Position numbers and translations under genes: made by a program. The notes beneath the pieces were generated by a model, which saw nothing but the letters and a program-made list of their open reading frames with translations, ran no database searches and was not told the origin of the DNA. A DNA stretch of 64,000 bases from Edwardsiella anguillarum ET080813 (GTDB lineage Bacteria; Pseudomonadota; Gammaproteobacteria; Enterobacterales; Enterobacteriaceae). Numbering within the stretch: the stretch's first letter is position 1; each line of letters starts with the position of its first letter. The DNA lies in the NCBI RefSeq assembly GCF_000264765.2, contig NZ_CP006664.1, positions 620,001 through 684,000 on the forward strand. Direction: 5' to 3'. This document shows positions 8,159 to 21,494 of this stretch, in pieces.

Positions 8159-9376
8159 TCACTGCGGCTGGAACACCACCGGCGCATTTTTAAACACCTG
8201 GTACACCGCGTCGCTGGGCGGCTTGGGATAGCGCGCCTGACGCGCGGCGGAGAGCGCCGCCTGGCACAGCGCCGGATCGCCCCCTTCCGCCTTCACATCG
8301 AGCAGCAGGCCATCGGGCGCCAGCTTGATGCGCAGATCGCAGGTTTTTCCAGCATAGCTTGGATCAGTATAAAACTTCGCCATGATTGCGCTTCTAATTT
8401 GATTCCCATAGCCGCTAATTTCTGCGCCGGAGGCGCCGGAAGCCTTGCTATTGCCTTTGCCGTCCGGGCCCGCCTTGCCGCTGTTGCCGGGCGTGCCGCC
8501 GTTGGCGGTGCCTTTCGGCGCGTTCTTCGACGACGCCAGGCCGCCAAACAGATCGTCCACCTCGTCAGCCTGCTTCGCGGCGGCCGCCTTCTTCTTCGCC
8601 TCGGCGGCTTTCTTGGCGTCGGCCTTGGCCTTGGCCTCGGTATCGGCCTTCGCCTTAGCCTCTGCCGCCGCTTTCGCCTTGGCCTCCGCCTTCGCGTCCG
8701 CCGCGGCCTTAGCCTCCGCCGCTTTCTTCGCCTCTTCCGCCGCCTGCTTCTTCGCGGCGTCGGCGGCCTTCTTCGCCTCTTCTGCGGCCTTCTTCGCCGC
8801 CTCGTCAGCCTGTTTCTTCGCGGCAAGGGCGGCTTTTTTCACCTCTTCCTCGGCCTGTCTCTTGGCCTCGGCGGCCGCTTTCGCCGCCTCTTCCTTCGCC
8901 TGCTGCACCGCCAGCGCGGCGGCCTTCTTCGCCTCTTCTGCCGCCTGCTTGGCCTCTTCCGCGGCCTGTTTTTTAGCCTGCTCCGCGGCCTGCTTGGCCT
9001 CTTCCGCCGCCTGTTTGGCATCTTCCTGCGCCTGCAGACGCTCTTTCTCCAGCGCCTTCAGGCGCTGTTGCTCTTCCGCCTGCTTACGCTGCATCTCCTG
9101 CGCCTGCTTTTCCGCTTTCTGCTGACGCTGCTGCTCCGCGCGCTGGGCCGCGTTCTGCTGCTCCTGCTGGCGGTTGTACTGCTGCACGACCGCATTCGGA
9201 TCCACCATCACCGCGTCGATCGCCGAGCCGCCGCCGCCGCCGTCACCGCCCTCGCTCATCGGGTTATCCTGCATCAGGGAGCCCCAAATCAGCAGGCCGA
9301 TCAGGACAATGTGCAAAATCACCGAGATGATGACAGAGCGATTCAGCTTATCTTTTTGCTCAGTAGCATTTCCCAC
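8159..9376 (-). CDS. tolA: Cell envelope integrity protein TolA
   Basis: Inner-membrane protein whose long helix spans the periplasm to TolB/Pal. I place the start at a GTG (VGNATEQKDKL), which aligns with the E. coli N-terminus (SKATEQNDKL). This gives 405 aa; a longer reading adds 33 residues with no similarity. One membrane helix at about residues 13–33 is followed by GGGGGSAIDAVMVD. A roughly 220-residue Ala/Lys/Glu-rich helical domain comes next, then a C-terminal TolA-III domain with two Cys (CDLRI, LCQAAL). The repetitive middle creates long but meaningless reading frames on both strands. Confidence 0.94.
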   Translation of the reverse strand: MGNATEQKDKLNRSVIISVILHIVLIGLLIWGSLMQDNPMSEGGDGGGGGSAIDAVMVDPNAVVQQYNRQQEQQNAAQRAEQQRQQKAEKQAQEMQRKQAEEQQRLKALEKERLQAQEDAKQAAEEAKQAAEQAKKQAAEEAKQAAEEAKKAAALAVQQAKEEAAKAAAEAKRQAEEEVKKAALAAKKQADEAAKKAAEEAKKAADAAKKQAAEEAKKAAEAKAAADAKAEAKAKAAAEAKAKADTEAKAKADAKKAAEAKKKAAAAKQADEVDDLFGGLASSKNAPKGTANGGTPGNSGKAGPDGKGNSKASGASGAEISGYGNQIRSAIMAKFYTDPSYAGKTCDLRIKLAPDGLLLDVKAEGGDPALCQAALSAARQARYPKPPSDAVYQVFKNAPVVFQPQ

Positions 9377-9505
9377 AATTCGATTCCAACCGCTAGTCGC
9401 TTCCAAGATCCTGCCGTGCCGGGCCACTACCCGCCGCGCTGTAAAACAAAGACACGCAGCCCATACAGGCTGCATGTCTGCTTACGCTACGCGGCGGCGA
9501 ATCCC

Positions 9506-9928
9506 TTAAATCGGCTGCGTCATCAGTCCCACGGAGGTGACTCCGGCCTGATGTAATAAATTGAGCGCCTTAATAATTTCATCGTACGGTACCTCTTTGG
9601 CTCCCCCGATCAGAAACACCGTTTTCGGGTCGGCCTTGAGCTGCGCCTGCGCCTCGGCGATCACCTGCTCCGGCGGCAGCTGCTCCATGCGGTTATGATC
9701 CACCACCACCGCATACTGCCCTACTCCGGAGACCTCCACGATCACCGGCGGGTGATCGTTGGTGCTGACGGTTTTCGACTCCGTCGCATCCGGCAAATCC
9801 ACCTCAACGCTTTGCGTAATAATCGGCGCCGTCGCCATGAAGATCAGCACCAGCACCAACAGCACGTCGAGCAGCGGAACGATATTGATTTCCGACTTGA
9901 GATCGCGCCGTCCACCTAATCTTGCCAT
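9506..9928 (-). CDS. tolR: Tol-Pal system proton-channel component TolR
   Basis: ExbD/TolR-family protein of 140 aa. It has one membrane helix at about residues 16–36, with the proton-conducting Asp in PLLDVLLVL. The periplasmic dimerisation domain ends VGLMTQPI, nearly identical to E. coli. With TolQ it converts proton-motive force into TolA movement. It lies 12 bp after tolQ and 129 bp before the TolA GTG start on the same strand. Confidence 0.97.
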   Translation of the reverse strand: MARLGGRRDLKSEINIVPLLDVLLVLVLIFMATAPIITQSVEVDLPDATESKTVSTNDHPPVIVEVSGVGQYAVVVDHNRMEQLPPEQVIAEAQAQLKADPKTVFLIGGAKEVPYDEIIKALNLLHQAGVTSVGLMTQPI

Positions 9929-9940
9929 GCTATCCTCAAC

Positions 9941-10624
9941 TTACTTGCCGTCAGCGGCAAAGGCCTGGCGGTGCAGAATAGCGATGAACTCTTCCATGAA
10001 GTTTTCATAGTTCTGCTCCAGCTTATTCACCCGTAGGCTGAGGCGGTTATAGGCCATCACGGCCGGGATCGCGGCGAACAGACCGATCGCCGTCGCGATC
10101 AGCGCTTCGGCGATACCCGGCGCCACCATCTGCAGCGTCGCCTGCTTCACGGCGCCCAGACCGATAAAGGCGTGCATAATCCCCCAAACGGTACCGAACA
10201 GGCCGATATAAGGGCTGATAGAACCGACGGTGCCCAGGAACGGAATGTGGTTCTCCATCGCCTCGATCTCCCGGTTGAGCGAAATGCGCATCGCGCGCGA
10301 TGCCCCTTCGATCACCCCTTCCGGCGCATGGCTATTCATGCGGTGCAGGCGAGCAAACTCCTTAAATCCGGAGTAGAAGATCTGCTCGGAGCCACTCAGG
10401 GCATCGCGCCGGGTCTGGCTTTCCTGATACAGACGGGACAGCTCGATGCCGGACCAAAATTTATCCTCAAAAGCCTCGGCATCACGCGTAGCCGCATTCA
10501 GGATGCGAGTACGCTGGATAATGATCGCCCAGGAGGCAACCGAAAAGCATATCAATACCAGCATGATAAGCTTTACCAGCAGGCTTGCTTTCAGGAATAA
10601 ATCCAGAATGTTCATGTCAGTCAC
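9941..10624 (-). CDS. tolQ: Tol-Pal system motor subunit TolQ
   Basis: MotA/TolQ/ExbB-family inner-membrane protein of 227 aa. Three membrane segments are visible: near residues 14–36, and two in [19 protein letters not shown] and [19 protein letters not shown]. The start is GTG (GTGACTGACATGAAC), as in E. coli. Its GTGA overlaps the ybgC stop by four bases, which implies translational coupling. Five TolQ around two TolR helices form the motor in the family. Confidence 0.97.
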   Translation of the reverse strand: MTDMNILDLFLKASLLVKLIMLVLICFSVASWAIIIQRTRILNAATRDAEAFEDKFWSGIELSRLYQESQTRRDALSGSEQIFYSGFKEFARLHRMNSHAPEGVIEGASRAMRISLNREIEAMENHIPFLGTVGSISPYIGLFGTVWGIMHAFIGLGAVKQATLQMVAPGIAEALIATAIGLFAAIPAVMAYNRLSLRVNKLEQNYENFMEEFIAILHRQAFAADGK

Positions 10625-11025
10625 TGCTTAAACTCCGCGACAATAGACTTTGGAAGCGCAATCGGCTTCATTAGATTTTGATCGATACATGCAATCAGCA
10701 CATCGGCCCGGCTGAGAACCAGACCGTCAGAATTGACAATGCGCTGCGCAAACGTAAGGGAAGCCCCCCGCAGCGCGGAAATCTCGCTCTCCACCACCAA
10801 CAGATCGTCCAGGCGGGCGGGAGCCAAATAGTCCACGGTCATGCGACGGACCGCAAAAGCGACATGCTCAGTCAGCAACTGTTGCTGACTAAAATGATGT
10901 TGACGCAGCATCTCCGTGCGCGCTCTTTCATAAAAGGCGATGTAGCGTGCGTGATAGACTACACCCCCGGCATCGGTGTCCTCAAAGTACACCCGTACCG
11001 GCCATTGGAATACCATATGACTCAC
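10621..11025 (-). CDS. ybgC: Tol-Pal-associated acyl-CoA thioesterase YbgC
   Basis: Hot-dog-fold thioesterase of 134 aa. The 4-hydroxybenzoyl-CoA-thioesterase-like motif [13 protein letters not shown] carries the catalytic Asp. Known members hydrolyse short- to long-chain acyl-CoA or act with acyl carrier protein, and the protein is linked to phospholipid metabolism. It is the first gene of the tol cluster and overlaps tolQ by four bases. The hairpin at 11104–11140 separates it from ybgE. Confidence 0.94.
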   Translation of the reverse strand: MSHMVFQWPVRVYFEDTDAGGVVYHARYIAFYERARTEMLRQHHFSQQQLLTEHVAFAVRRMTVDYLAPARLDDLLVVESEISALRGASLTFAQRIVNSDGLVLSRADVLIACIDQNLMKPIALPKSIVAEFKQ

Positions 11026-11103
11026 TCTACATCCCAGTATAGCTAAACAACGCGGATACTATACGCAACTGAAATGGGGTTTGGAATGGGGGAGAAACCT
11101 GAG

Positions 11104-11140
11104 AGCTAAAATAATTATGGGTCGACGGATGACCCATAAT
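11104..11140 (-). terminator. Probable terminator of the cydAB-cydX-ybgE operon
   Basis: Perfect 10-bp stem on the minus strand: arms ATTATGGGTC (11114–11123) and GACCCATAAT (11131–11140), with a 7-nt loop. It is followed by TATTTTAG. It lies between ybgE and ybgC, so it should end the cyd transcript and insulate the tol cluster. The U-tract is short. Confidence 0.6.
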
Positions 11141-11265
11141 GGAAGTGAACGATCACTGACTTATCGATAGGCGGACGGCGCTTGATGCGGACCCGCCTTC
11201 GCGCGTCTGATAGCGCCGTGCTCCGGGCGGCGTCGGCTGCCTCGTCCCGCTCGGCGGCCCCGATC

Positions 11266-11562
11266 TCAGCGGAAGAAGAACAGCAGTCCGGCGATCAGAA
11301 GGATCAGCGCCGGCAGCGGCGAAAAGAACCCGCGCCAGCGCAGACGGCGGGGACGGAATCCGACCCCGTGCACCACGCCGCTGCAGACGGCCCACATCAG
11401 CAGCAGCCCCTGCCAGATCGCCAGCGAACTGGTTTTCGCCGCAAAGCGGGTCGGATCCCAAAAGATACAGCCCGCCAGCGCCAGCGCCAGAATCAGGGAG
11501 AGGGCCCGCAGCGGGCCCTTATCCATCAGGCTATACAGCCTGTCTGCCAGTCCGGTCATCAT
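11266..11562 (-). CDS. ybgE: Cyd operon protein YbgE
   Basis: Small inner-membrane protein of 98 aa. Three hydrophobic segments are visible: ALSLILALALAGCIFWDP, LLMWAVCSGVVHGVGF and ALILLIAGLLFFF. The FWDPTRFAAKTS and HGVGFRP motifs match E. coli YbgE (cyd operon protein). It is associated with cytochrome bd, but its biochemical role is not established. Its ATG overlaps the cydX TGA (ATGA), so it is translationally coupled. Confidence 0.93.
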   Translation of the reverse strand: MMTGLADRLYSLMDKGPLRALSLILALALAGCIFWDPTRFAAKTSSLAIWQGLLLMWAVCSGVVHGVGFRPRRLRWRGFFSPLPALILLIAGLLFFFR

Positions 11563-11669
11563 TTACCGTCTTGTGCCGCCTTGCTCTCGCGATTCTCAAT
11601 CGCCATCGCGGTGATGATAGCGAAAAAGCAGGCCATAAGCGTTCCCAAAATCCAGGCAAAATACCACAT
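11559..11669 (-). CDS. cydX: Cytochrome bd-I oxidase small subunit CydX
   Basis: A 36-aa single-helix membrane peptide starting MWYFAWILGTLMACFF, matching E. coli CydX (37 aa, MWYFAWILGTLLA). CydX is an essential accessory subunit that stabilises the haem b595/d centres in CydAB. GGGGAG lies seven bases before the ATG. It lies 19 bp after cydB and overlaps ybgE by four bases. Confidence 0.95.
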   Translation of the reverse strand: MWYFAWILGTLMACFFAIITAMAIENRESKAAQDGK

Positions 11670-11688
11670 GCTTAAGCTCCCCAGCGGA

Positions 11689-12828
11689 TCAGTACAGTGA
11701 GTGTTTATTGTCTTCGATAAAGTTTTTGTCCAGTCGGCCAAACATCTTGTAGTAGCACCACAGGGTGTACAGCAGCACGATAGGTACAAAAATGATCGCC
11801 ACAATCGTCATCACCTTCAGCGTCAGCAGGCTGGAGGTGGCGTCCCACATGGTCAGACTCATGTTCGGGTTGGTGATGGACGGCATCACGAACGGGAACA
11901 TGGTCACACCGGCGGTCAGGATCACGCAGGCGATGGTCAGCGAGGAGAACAGGAATGCCCAGCCGCAGCGATCCAGACGGGAGGTCAGGATAGTCAGCAG
12001 CGGCAGCACCACGCCCAACGCCGGAATCAGCCACAGGATCGGATGCGCATCAAAGTTCACCAGCCAGGCGCCGGCCTGATGCGCCACCTCTTTATGCAGC
12101 GGGTTGGACGGCGCCGCATGGTCAAGAATCGAAGTCACCAGATAGCCATCGATCCCCTTCACCAGCCATACCCCAGCCAGCAGGAAGGCCACCATCATCA
12201 CCAGCGCGCAGATCTGCGTCGTGGCGCGGGCGCGCAGGCGCAGTTCACCGGCGGTCTTCATCTGCAGATAGGCCGCCCCCTGCACCAGCAGCATGGTCAG
12301 GCTGACCACGCCGGCCAGCAGGGCAAACGGATTGAGCAGCTGGAAGAAGTTGCCGGTATAGAACAGGCGCAGATACTCATCGATATGGAACGGCACGCCC
12401 TGCAGCAGGTTACCGAACGCCACGCCAAAGACCAGCGCCGGCACGAAGCTACCGATGAAGATGCCCCAGTCCCACATGTTACGCCAGCGCGGATCGGCAA
12501 TCTTAGAGCGGTAGTCAAAGCCCACCGGGCGGAAGAACAAGGCGGCCAGCACCAGGATCATCGCCACATAGAAGCCGGAGAAGGCGGCGGCGTATACCAT
12601 CGGCCAGGCGGCAAACAGCGCGCCGCCCGCGGTGATCAGCCATACCTGGTTACCGTCCCAGTGCGGCGCGATGGCGTTGATCATCACCCGCCGCTCGGTA
12701 TCGGTTTTACCGAGGATACGGGAGAGAATCCCGACCCCCATATCAAAACCATCGGTGATCGCAAATCCGATCAGCAGCACACCGACCAGCAGCCACCAGA
12801 TAAAGCGCAATACTTCATATTCGAACAT
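11689..12828 (-). CDS. cydB: Cytochrome bd-I ubiquinol oxidase subunit II
   Basis: Inner-membrane protein of 379 aa, identical in length to E. coli CydB. It starts MFEYEVLRFIWWLLVGVLLIGFAITDGFDMG, the typical N-terminus of subunit II. It has eight to nine membrane helices. With CydA and CydX it forms the high-affinity terminal oxidase used at low oxygen. It follows cydA by 15 bp and precedes cydX by 19 bp on the same strand. Confidence 0.97.
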   Translation of the reverse strand: MFEYEVLRFIWWLLVGVLLIGFAITDGFDMGVGILSRILGKTDTERRVMINAIAPHWDGNQVWLITAGGALFAAWPMVYAAAFSGFYVAMILVLAALFFRPVGFDYRSKIADPRWRNMWDWGIFIGSFVPALVFGVAFGNLLQGVPFHIDEYLRLFYTGNFFQLLNPFALLAGVVSLTMLLVQGAAYLQMKTAGELRLRARATTQICALVMMVAFLLAGVWLVKGIDGYLVTSILDHAAPSNPLHKEVAHQAGAWLVNFDAHPILWLIPALGVVLPLLTILTSRLDRCGWAFLFSSLTIACVILTAGVTMFPFVMPSITNPNMSLTMWDATSSLLTLKVMTIVAIIFVPIVLLYTLWCYYKMFGRLDKNFIEDNKHSLY

Positions 12829-12843
12829 AGTGTGGACTCCTGT

Positions 12844-14406
12844 TTACCGTGCGTCTACCGCATTCGTCTGTTCAAAGTGATAGCGACCGGTCTTCAGGCT
12901 GCTCGGCCCCAGGCGGGCAAACTTGAACATCAGATACAGCTCAGCGACCAGGAACAGCGTATACAGACCGCAGATCAGAATGATCGAGAACCACAGATCG
13001 CCTGTGGTCAGCGACGAGTTGGCGACCGCCGTCGGCAGCACATCGTTGATCGCCCACGGCTGACGGCCATACTCGGCCACGAACCAGCCCGCCTCACAGG
13101 CAATCCACGGCAGCGGGATCCCCACCAGGGCCGCGCGCAGCAGCCAGCGCTTCTCGCCGATGCGCCCGCGCACTACGCTGTAGAACGACGCCAGGATCAG
13201 CAGCATCATCAGCACGCCGCAGCCGACCATGATACGGAAGGCAAAGTACAGCGGCGCCACCTCCGGAATGGAGTCTTTGGTTGCCTTGGCGATCTGCTCG
13301 TCGCTGGCCTGAGCTGGGTTATCGGTATAGCGCTTCAGCAGCAGACCGTAGCCCAAATCCTGCTTGCTGTGGTTAAAGGCATCGCGCACCGCCGGATCGG
13401 TATTGCCGGTGCGCAGCTCCTGCAGCAGCTGGTAGCTCTTCATCCCGTTACGGATGCGCCCCTCGTTCTCCTTCATCAGATCTTTCAGGCCGATGACCTG
13501 CTGATCGAGAGAGCGGGTGGCGATCAGGCCCAGCAGATAGGGGATCTCAATCGCGTAGCGGTTGCTCTCCGTCTGCTGATCCGGCAGGGCGATAAGGTTG
13601 AAGGAGGCCGGTGCCGGCTGGGTTTCCCACTCGGCCTCAATGGCCGCCAGCTTGGTCTTCTGCACGCTGCCCATCTCATAGCCAGACTCATCGCCCAGCA
13701 GGCTCACCGCGATCACCGACGCCATACCGAAGGCGGCGGCGATGGCGAACGAGCGCTTGGCAAAGGCGAAGTCACGGCCCTTCAGCAGATAGTAAGCGCT
13801 GATGCCCAGAATGAACATGGCGCCGGTGACGTAGCCGGCGGAGACGGTGTGCACAAACTTCACCTGGGCGACCGGGTTTAGCACCAGCTCGGAGAAGCTC
13901 AGCATCTCCATGCGCATGGTTTCAAAGTTAAAGTCGGAGGCGATCGGGTTCTGCATCCAGCCGTTGGCCACCAGGATCCACAGCGCGGAGAGGTTGGAAC
14001 CCAGCGCGACCAGCCAGGTCACCATCATGTGCTGCACTTTGCCCAGGCGATCCCAGCCAAAGAAGAACAGCCCGACGAAGGTAGACTCAAGGAAGAACGC
14101 CATCAGCCCTTCGATGGCCAGCGGCGCACCGAAGATATCGCCGACGTAGTGAGAGTAGTACGACCAGTTGGTCCCGAACTGGAACTCCATGGTCAAACCG
14201 GTAGCGACCCCCAGGGCGAAGTTGATACCGAACAACTTACCCCAGAACTTGGTCATATCTTTATAGATTTGCTTGCCGGTCAGCACATATACCGTTTCCA
14301 TGATGGCCAGCAAAAACGCCATCCCCAGCGTTAGCGGGACAAACAGGAAATGGTACATCGCCGTTAAGGCAAACTGTAAACGCGACAGTTCGACAATATC
14401 AAACAT
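12844..14406 (-). CDS. cydA: Cytochrome bd-I ubiquinol oxidase subunit I
   Basis: 520 aa against 522 in E. coli. This subunit carries haems b558, b595 and d. [26 protein letters not shown] contains His19, an axial haem ligand in the family. The long periplasmic Q-loop at about residues 250–390 marks the L-subfamily. It oxidises ubiquinol and reduces oxygen to water without proton pumping. It heads the cydAB-cydX-ybgE operon. In E. coli the operon is under ArcA and Fnr control. Confidence 0.97.
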   Translation of the reverse strand: MFDIVELSRLQFALTAMYHFLFVPLTLGMAFLLAIMETVYVLTGKQIYKDMTKFWGKLFGINFALGVATGLTMEFQFGTNWSYYSHYVGDIFGAPLAIEGLMAFFLESTFVGLFFFGWDRLGKVQHMMVTWLVALGSNLSALWILVANGWMQNPIASDFNFETMRMEMLSFSELVLNPVAQVKFVHTVSAGYVTGAMFILGISAYYLLKGRDFAFAKRSFAIAAAFGMASVIAVSLLGDESGYEMGSVQKTKLAAIEAEWETQPAPASFNLIALPDQQTESNRYAIEIPYLLGLIATRSLDQQVIGLKDLMKENEGRIRNGMKSYQLLQELRTGNTDPAVRDAFNHSKQDLGYGLLLKRYTDNPAQASDEQIAKATKDSIPEVAPLYFAFRIMVGCGVLMMLLILASFYSVVRGRIGEKRWLLRAALVGIPLPWIACEAGWFVAEYGRQPWAINDVLPTAVANSSLTTGDLWFSIILICGLYTLFLVAELYLMFKFARLGPSSLKTGRYHFEQTNAVDAR

Positions 14407-14985
14407 CTTGACTCCTTGCTCCTCGCAGGAAGACTCCGACTTGCGGCAACCCGGCTTCCGTTTTTACGGAAGTCACATAACAACCAGCAATGAATGCCCT
14501 TCACCCACAAATGCACCCTGTCCCAATTCTTAACGGCCTACGCTCTCCGCGGCAGCGCCGCTTTAGCAAGCATAGCGCAGAAAACGTTCGCGACTAAGAA
14601 CCGAAAAAAGATAACAAATATAACAATAGGTCTGACCATGTATTACAGTCTGACAAATATTACCCTCACAGCCAGACACAATAAATCACTTTTTACGTGA
14701 CGCTGCTTGGATTTCCATTGTTAGGTCAATATTTGCCTACATATACAGCGCTCGCGAATATTGATCTGTCGCAAGATTAACAAAAAATTACATTACAAGC
14801 ATTATTTACAGCGCCAAATTAGATCAAAGAGCGCAAAATTCAATCAATTAGTGAGTGCGGTAAAATGTACGGATCATGTTAAATAATATAGCGAAAACTG
14901 TTTAACTATGAGTTGGAGTGATATATTCCGCCGTCGAGGATCCCTTTCCGGCGCGGTAATATTTCATTTGTCATCTATTAGGACA
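14407..14985. promoter_or_regulatory. cydA upstream region
   Basis: About 580 bp without a gene, becoming strongly AT-rich between 14590 and 14920. It must contain the cydA promoter on the minus strand. Runs such as GATTAACAAAAAATTACATTA are compatible with ArcA-type sites. I could not assign an unambiguous ArcA or Fnr operator. The E. coli mngR-mngA-mngB genes found between sucD and cydA are absent. Confidence 0.5.
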
Positions 14986-15011
14986 ATAAAAAAGGCCACC
15001 CGCCGGTGGCC
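14986..15011 (-). terminator. Rho-independent terminator of the sdh-suc operon
   Basis: Minus-strand stem GGCCACC/GGTGGCC (14994–15000 and 15005–15011) with a 4-nt loop, followed by six Ts (14988–14993). It begins 21 bases after the sucD stop. In E. coli the 3' end of this operon gives rise to the sRNA SdhX; the 3' UTR here is short (about 45 nt). Confidence 0.88.
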
Positions 15012-15032
15012 CGTATCGCGCGGCTCGCTGCG

Positions 15033-15905
15033 TCAGGCCAGAGCCCGCAGCGCAGCCTGACCGATATCGGCCAGGCTGCGCACCGTGACGACCCCTGCGG
15101 CCTCCAGGGCGGCAAACTTCTCATCCGCGGTGCCCTTGCCGCCGGCGATAATCGCCCCGGCATGGCCCATTCGCTTACCCTTGGGCGCCGTCACCCCGGC
15201 GATATAGCCGATCACCGGCTTGGTCACATGCGCCTTGATATAGGCCGCCGCCTCCTCCTCCGCGTTGCCGCCGATCTCGCCGATCATCACGATGGCCTCG
15301 GTCTGCGGGTCGGCCTGGAACAGCGCCAGAATGTCGATAAAGCTGGAGCCGGGGATCGGATCGCCGCCGATACCGACGCAGGTGGACTGCCCCAGCCCGA
15401 CGTCGCTGGTCTGCTTCACCGCCTCGTAGGTCAATGTTCCCGAACGGGAAACGATCCCGATACGCCCCGGTTGGTGGATATGCCCCGGCATAATGCCGAT
15501 CTTACAGGCGCCCGGCGTGATCACCCCCGGACAGTTCGGGCCGATCATCCGCACCCCGGGGCTCTGATCCAGCTTGGCCCGGATCACCAGCATATCCTGC
15601 GTCGGGATCCCCTCGGTAATACAGATAATCAGCGAAATACCGCCGTCTATCGCCTCCAGAATGGAGTCTTTACAGAACGGCGCAGGGACATAGATCACGC
15701 TGGCGTTGGCGCCGGTCGCCGAGACCGCCTCGCGCACGGTGTTGAATACCGGCAGGCCGAGATGCTCGCTGCCCCCCTTGCCCGGCGTTACCCCGCCCAC
15801 CAGGCGGGTACCGTAGGCCAGCGCCTGCTCGGAGTGGAATGTCCCCTGGCTGCCGGTAAAGCCCTGGCAGATGACCCGGGTTTCATGATTGATCAGTATC
15901 GACAT
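15033..15905 (-). CDS. sucD: Succinyl-CoA synthetase alpha subunit
   Basis: 290-aa ADP/GDP-forming succinate-CoA ligase alpha subunit. The N-terminal CoA-binding domain contains [31 protein letters not shown] carries the phosphorylated active-site His near residue 247. It catalyses the TCA substrate-level phosphorylation step with SucC. Its ATG shares one base with the sucC stop (TAATG), so the two are translationally coupled. It is the last gene of the sdhCDAB-sucABCD block. Confidence 0.97.
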   Translation of the reverse strand: MSILINHETRVICQGFTGSQGTFHSEQALAYGTRLVGGVTPGKGGSEHLGLPVFNTVREAVSATGANASVIYVPAPFCKDSILEAIDGGISLIICITEGIPTQDMLVIRAKLDQSPGVRMIGPNCPGVITPGACKIGIMPGHIHQPGRIGIVSRSGTLTYEAVKQTSDVGLGQSTCVGIGGDPIPGSSFIDILALFQADPQTEAIVMIGEIGGNAEEEAAAYIKAHVTKPVIGYIAGVTAPKGKRMGHAGAIIAGGKGTADEKFAALEAAGVVTVRSLADIGQAALRALA

Positions 15906-17071
15906 TATTTCCCCTCCACGGCGCTAACCACCTGGCGCGCGGCATCCGTCAGACTGGTGGCCGCAATGATGTTCAGGCCGCTGTCGGCCAGTATTCGGGT
16001 GCCCAGCTCAGCGTTATTGCCCTCCAGGCGCACCACCACCGGTACGTGAACGCCCACCTCCGCCACGGCGCCGATGATGCCGTCGGCGATCAGGTCGCAG
16101 CGTACGATGCCACCGAAAATATTGACCAGCACCGCCTTAACGTGCTCGTCGGACAGGATGATCTTAAACGCCTCCGTCACCCGCTCCTTGGTGGCGCCGC
16201 CGCCCACGTCCAGGAAGTTGGCCGGCGCGCCGCCGTGCAGCTTGACGATATCCATGGTGCCCATCGCCAGGCCGGCGCCGTTCACCATGCAGCCGATGTT
16301 GCCCTCCAGCGCGACGTAGTTCAGCTCCCACTGCGCCGCATGCGCCTCACGCGCATCGTTCTGCTCGGGATCCTCCATTTCGCGCAGCGCCGGCTGGCGG
16401 AACAGGGCGTTGCTGTCGACGTCCAGCTTACCGTCCAGGCACAGCAGATCCCCCTGCGGGGTGATCACCAGCGGGTTGATCTCCGCCATGGTCAGATCGC
16501 ACTGCAAAAACAGCGTCGCCAGCCCGATGAAAATCTGGCCAAACTGCTGCGCCTGCTTACCGCTCAGCCCCAGCTTAAACGCCAGCTCGCGCCCCTGATA
16601 GGGCTGCGGCCCGGTCAGCGGATCGAGCGCCACCCGGTGGATCAGGTGGGGCGTCTTTTGCGCCACCTGCTCAATCTCCACTCCCCCCTCGGTCGACGCC
16701 ATGAACACCACGCGCCGGGAGCTGCGATCGATCACCGCCCCCAGATACAGCTCGCGCGCGATCTCGGTCGCCCCCTCCACCAGAATCTGGCGCACCGGCT
16801 GCCCCTGGGCATCCGTCTGGTAGGTCACCAGCCGCTTACCCAGCCACTGTTCGGCGAAGGCGCGGATCGCCTCTTTACTCTCCACGCACTTCACGCCGCC
16901 CGCCTTACCCCGCCCGCCGGCGTGCACCTGGCACTTGACCACCCAGGGGCCGCTGCCGATTTTAGAGGCCGCCTCTTCCGCCTGACGCGGCGTACTGCAG
17001 GCGTACCCCACCGGCGTTGGCAGTCCATAGCGGGCAAACAGCTGTTTTGCCTGATATTCGTGTAAGTTCAT
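15905..17071 (-). CDS. sucC: Succinyl-CoA synthetase beta subunit
   Basis: 388 aa, equal in length to E. coli SucC. It starts [18 protein letters not shown], the family N-terminus, followed by an ATP-grasp fold ([18 protein letters not shown]). The C-terminal ligase domain contains [16 protein letters not shown]. It sets nucleotide specificity in the alpha2beta2 enzyme that makes succinate, ATP and CoA from succinyl-CoA. It lies 86 bp after sucB. Confidence 0.97.
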   Translation of the reverse strand: MNLHEYQAKQLFARYGLPTPVGYACSTPRQAEEAASKIGSGPWVVKCQVHAGGRGKAGGVKCVESKEAIRAFAEQWLGKRLVTYQTDAQGQPVRQILVEGATEIARELYLGAVIDRSSRRVVFMASTEGGVEIEQVAQKTPHLIHRVALDPLTGPQPYQGRELAFKLGLSGKQAQQFGQIFIGLATLFLQCDLTMAEINPLVITPQGDLLCLDGKLDVDSNALFRQPALREMEDPEQNDAREAHAAQWELNYVALEGNIGCMVNGAGLAMGTMDIVKLHGGAPANFLDVGGGATKERVTEAFKIILSDEHVKAVLVNIFGGIVRCDLIADGIIGAVAEVGVHVPVVVRLEGNNAELGTRILADSGLNIIAATSLTDAARQVVSAVEGK

Positions 17072-17157
17072 GATGTTCTATCCCTATAGGGGCTGACTCT
17101 TACTGTTAGGAGCAGGCCCGCCGGCGCGGGCCTGTGCATAGCACGGATTACACGGAG

Positions 17158-18369
17158 TTACACATCCAGCAGCAGACGCGCCGGATCTTCCAGCATCTCT
17201 TTTACCGTCACCAGGAAGCCCACGGACTCACGCCCGTCAATCTGCCGGTGGTCATACGAGAGCGCCAGGTACATCATCGGCAGGATCACCACCTGGCCGT
17301 TGACCGCCATCGGGCGATCCTTAATGGCATGCATGCCCAAGATGGCGCTCTGCGGCGGGTTGATAATCGGCGTGGACATCAGGGAGCCGAATACGCCGCC
17401 GTTGGTAATGGTAAAGTTACCGCCGGTCAGCTCCTCCACCGTCAGCTTGCCGTCGCGCCCCTTCAGCGCCAGCGCCTTAATCTGTTTTTCGATGTCCGCC
17501 ATGCTCAGGGTATCGACATCGCGGATCACCGGCGTCACCAGCCCGCGCGGCGTCGATACCGCAATGCTGATATCGAAGTAGTTGTGGTAGACCACCTCTT
17601 CGCCGTCAAGGGCGGCGTTCACCTCCGGATAGCGCTTCAACGCCTCCAATACCGCCTTGATATAAAAAGACATAAAGCCCAGGCGCACGCCGTGGCGTTT
17701 TTCAAACGCCTCGCCGTACTGGCTGCGCAGATCCATGATCGGCTTCATGTTCACTTCGTTAAAGGTGGTCAACATCGCGGTGCTGTTCTTCGCCTCCAGC
17801 AGGCGTTCGGCCACCCGCTTGCGCAGGCGGGTCATGGGCACCCGCTTCTCACGCTCCGCGCTCCGCGGTGCGGCGGCCTGAGACGGCGCGGCGACCGGCG
17901 CCACGCTCGGTTGCCCGGCCAGATGCCTGGTGACATCCTCTCGCGTCAGACGCCCGCCGACGCCGCTGCCCTGCAGCGATGACGGATCCACGCCGTGCTC
18001 GGCGACCAGACGGCGCACCGCAGGACTCAGGGCATCACTGCTGCCCGTCTCCAAAGCGGCGGTATGGCGCTCGGCCGGCGTCGTCTGCGCCGCCTGCGCA
18101 CCTGCGCTAATCGCAACGCCGCTTACGTCGGCCGGACGCAGCCGCCCCAGCAGCTGACGCGCCGTTACCGTCGTGCCCTCCGGCTCCAGGATAGCCTCCA
18201 ACACGCCGGCCTCCGCCGCCGGCACCTCCAGAACTACTTTGTCCGTCTCGATCTCGACGATGACCTCATCGCGGGCGATGCTGTCGCCCACCTGCTTATG
18301 CCAGGTGGCGACCGTGGCGTCGGCGACGGATTCAGGCAGATCGGGAACCAGAATTTCTACGCTGCTCAT
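17158..18369 (-). CDS. sucB: Dihydrolipoyl succinyltransferase (2-oxoglutarate dehydrogenase E2)
   Basis: Core E2 of the 2-oxoglutarate dehydrogenase complex, 403 aa. The lipoyl domain covers residues 1–80, with lipoylated Lys44 in [11 protein letters not shown]. An Ala/Pro linker follows, then a peripheral subunit-binding domain at about 110–150 ([15 protein letters not shown]). The acyltransferase domain carries His374 in [14 protein letters not shown]. It transfers the succinyl group to CoA. It follows sucA by 55 bp. Confidence 0.97.
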   Translation of the reverse strand: MSSVEILVPDLPESVADATVATWHKQVGDSIARDEVIVEIETDKVVLEVPAAEAGVLEAILEPEGTTVTARQLLGRLRPADVSGVAISAGAQAAQTTPAERHTAALETGSSDALSPAVRRLVAEHGVDPSSLQGSGVGGRLTREDVTRHLAGQPSVAPVAAPSQAAAPRSAEREKRVPMTRLRKRVAERLLEAKNSTAMLTTFNEVNMKPIMDLRSQYGEAFEKRHGVRLGFMSFYIKAVLEALKRYPEVNAALDGEEVVYHNYFDISIAVSTPRGLVTPVIRDVDTLSMADIEKQIKALALKGRDGKLTVEELTGGNFTITNGGVFGSLMSTPIINPPQSAILGMHAIKDRPMAVNGQVVILPMMYLALSYDHRQIDGRESVGFLVTVKEMLEDPARLLLDV

Positions 18370-18424
18370 TGTTTATCCTTGTATTAATACGTGTCGCGAA
18401 TACGGGCGGCAGCGCCCGCACCCT

Positions 18425-21232
<2,808 letters not shown>

Positions 21233-21494
21233 TGTGATCCCTTAAGCTCGTAAAGCCTGTTATTCGCCGTGGTGAATATCTTATTTTTAACAGATATTCT
21301 TGTATTAACTGAATGTTATTAAAAAAAATTATCGAGATGGCCAGCGCGGGCGTCACCCGGTGATAACCCCGCTGACATTCTGAGCGCCTCTGTGGGCGCC
21401 TTCTCGCTTTCCTGGCGCTCCCCGTCGCGACAGACCGAGAGAGCGCGAGACCATTATCCGGCGTATCGCGCGGAATTCTATGCTTTTATGCCCC

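Noticed and set aside
8500-9200. CRISPR-like short repeats
   Set aside because: The periodicity is codon-level repetition in tolA; there are no unique spacers and no cas genes.
8399-9556. Long frames antisense to and within tolA, rich in Leu/Arg or Ala/Phe
   Set aside because: They arise from the repetitive Ala/Lys/Glu helix of TolA; composition is extreme and no start signal is present.
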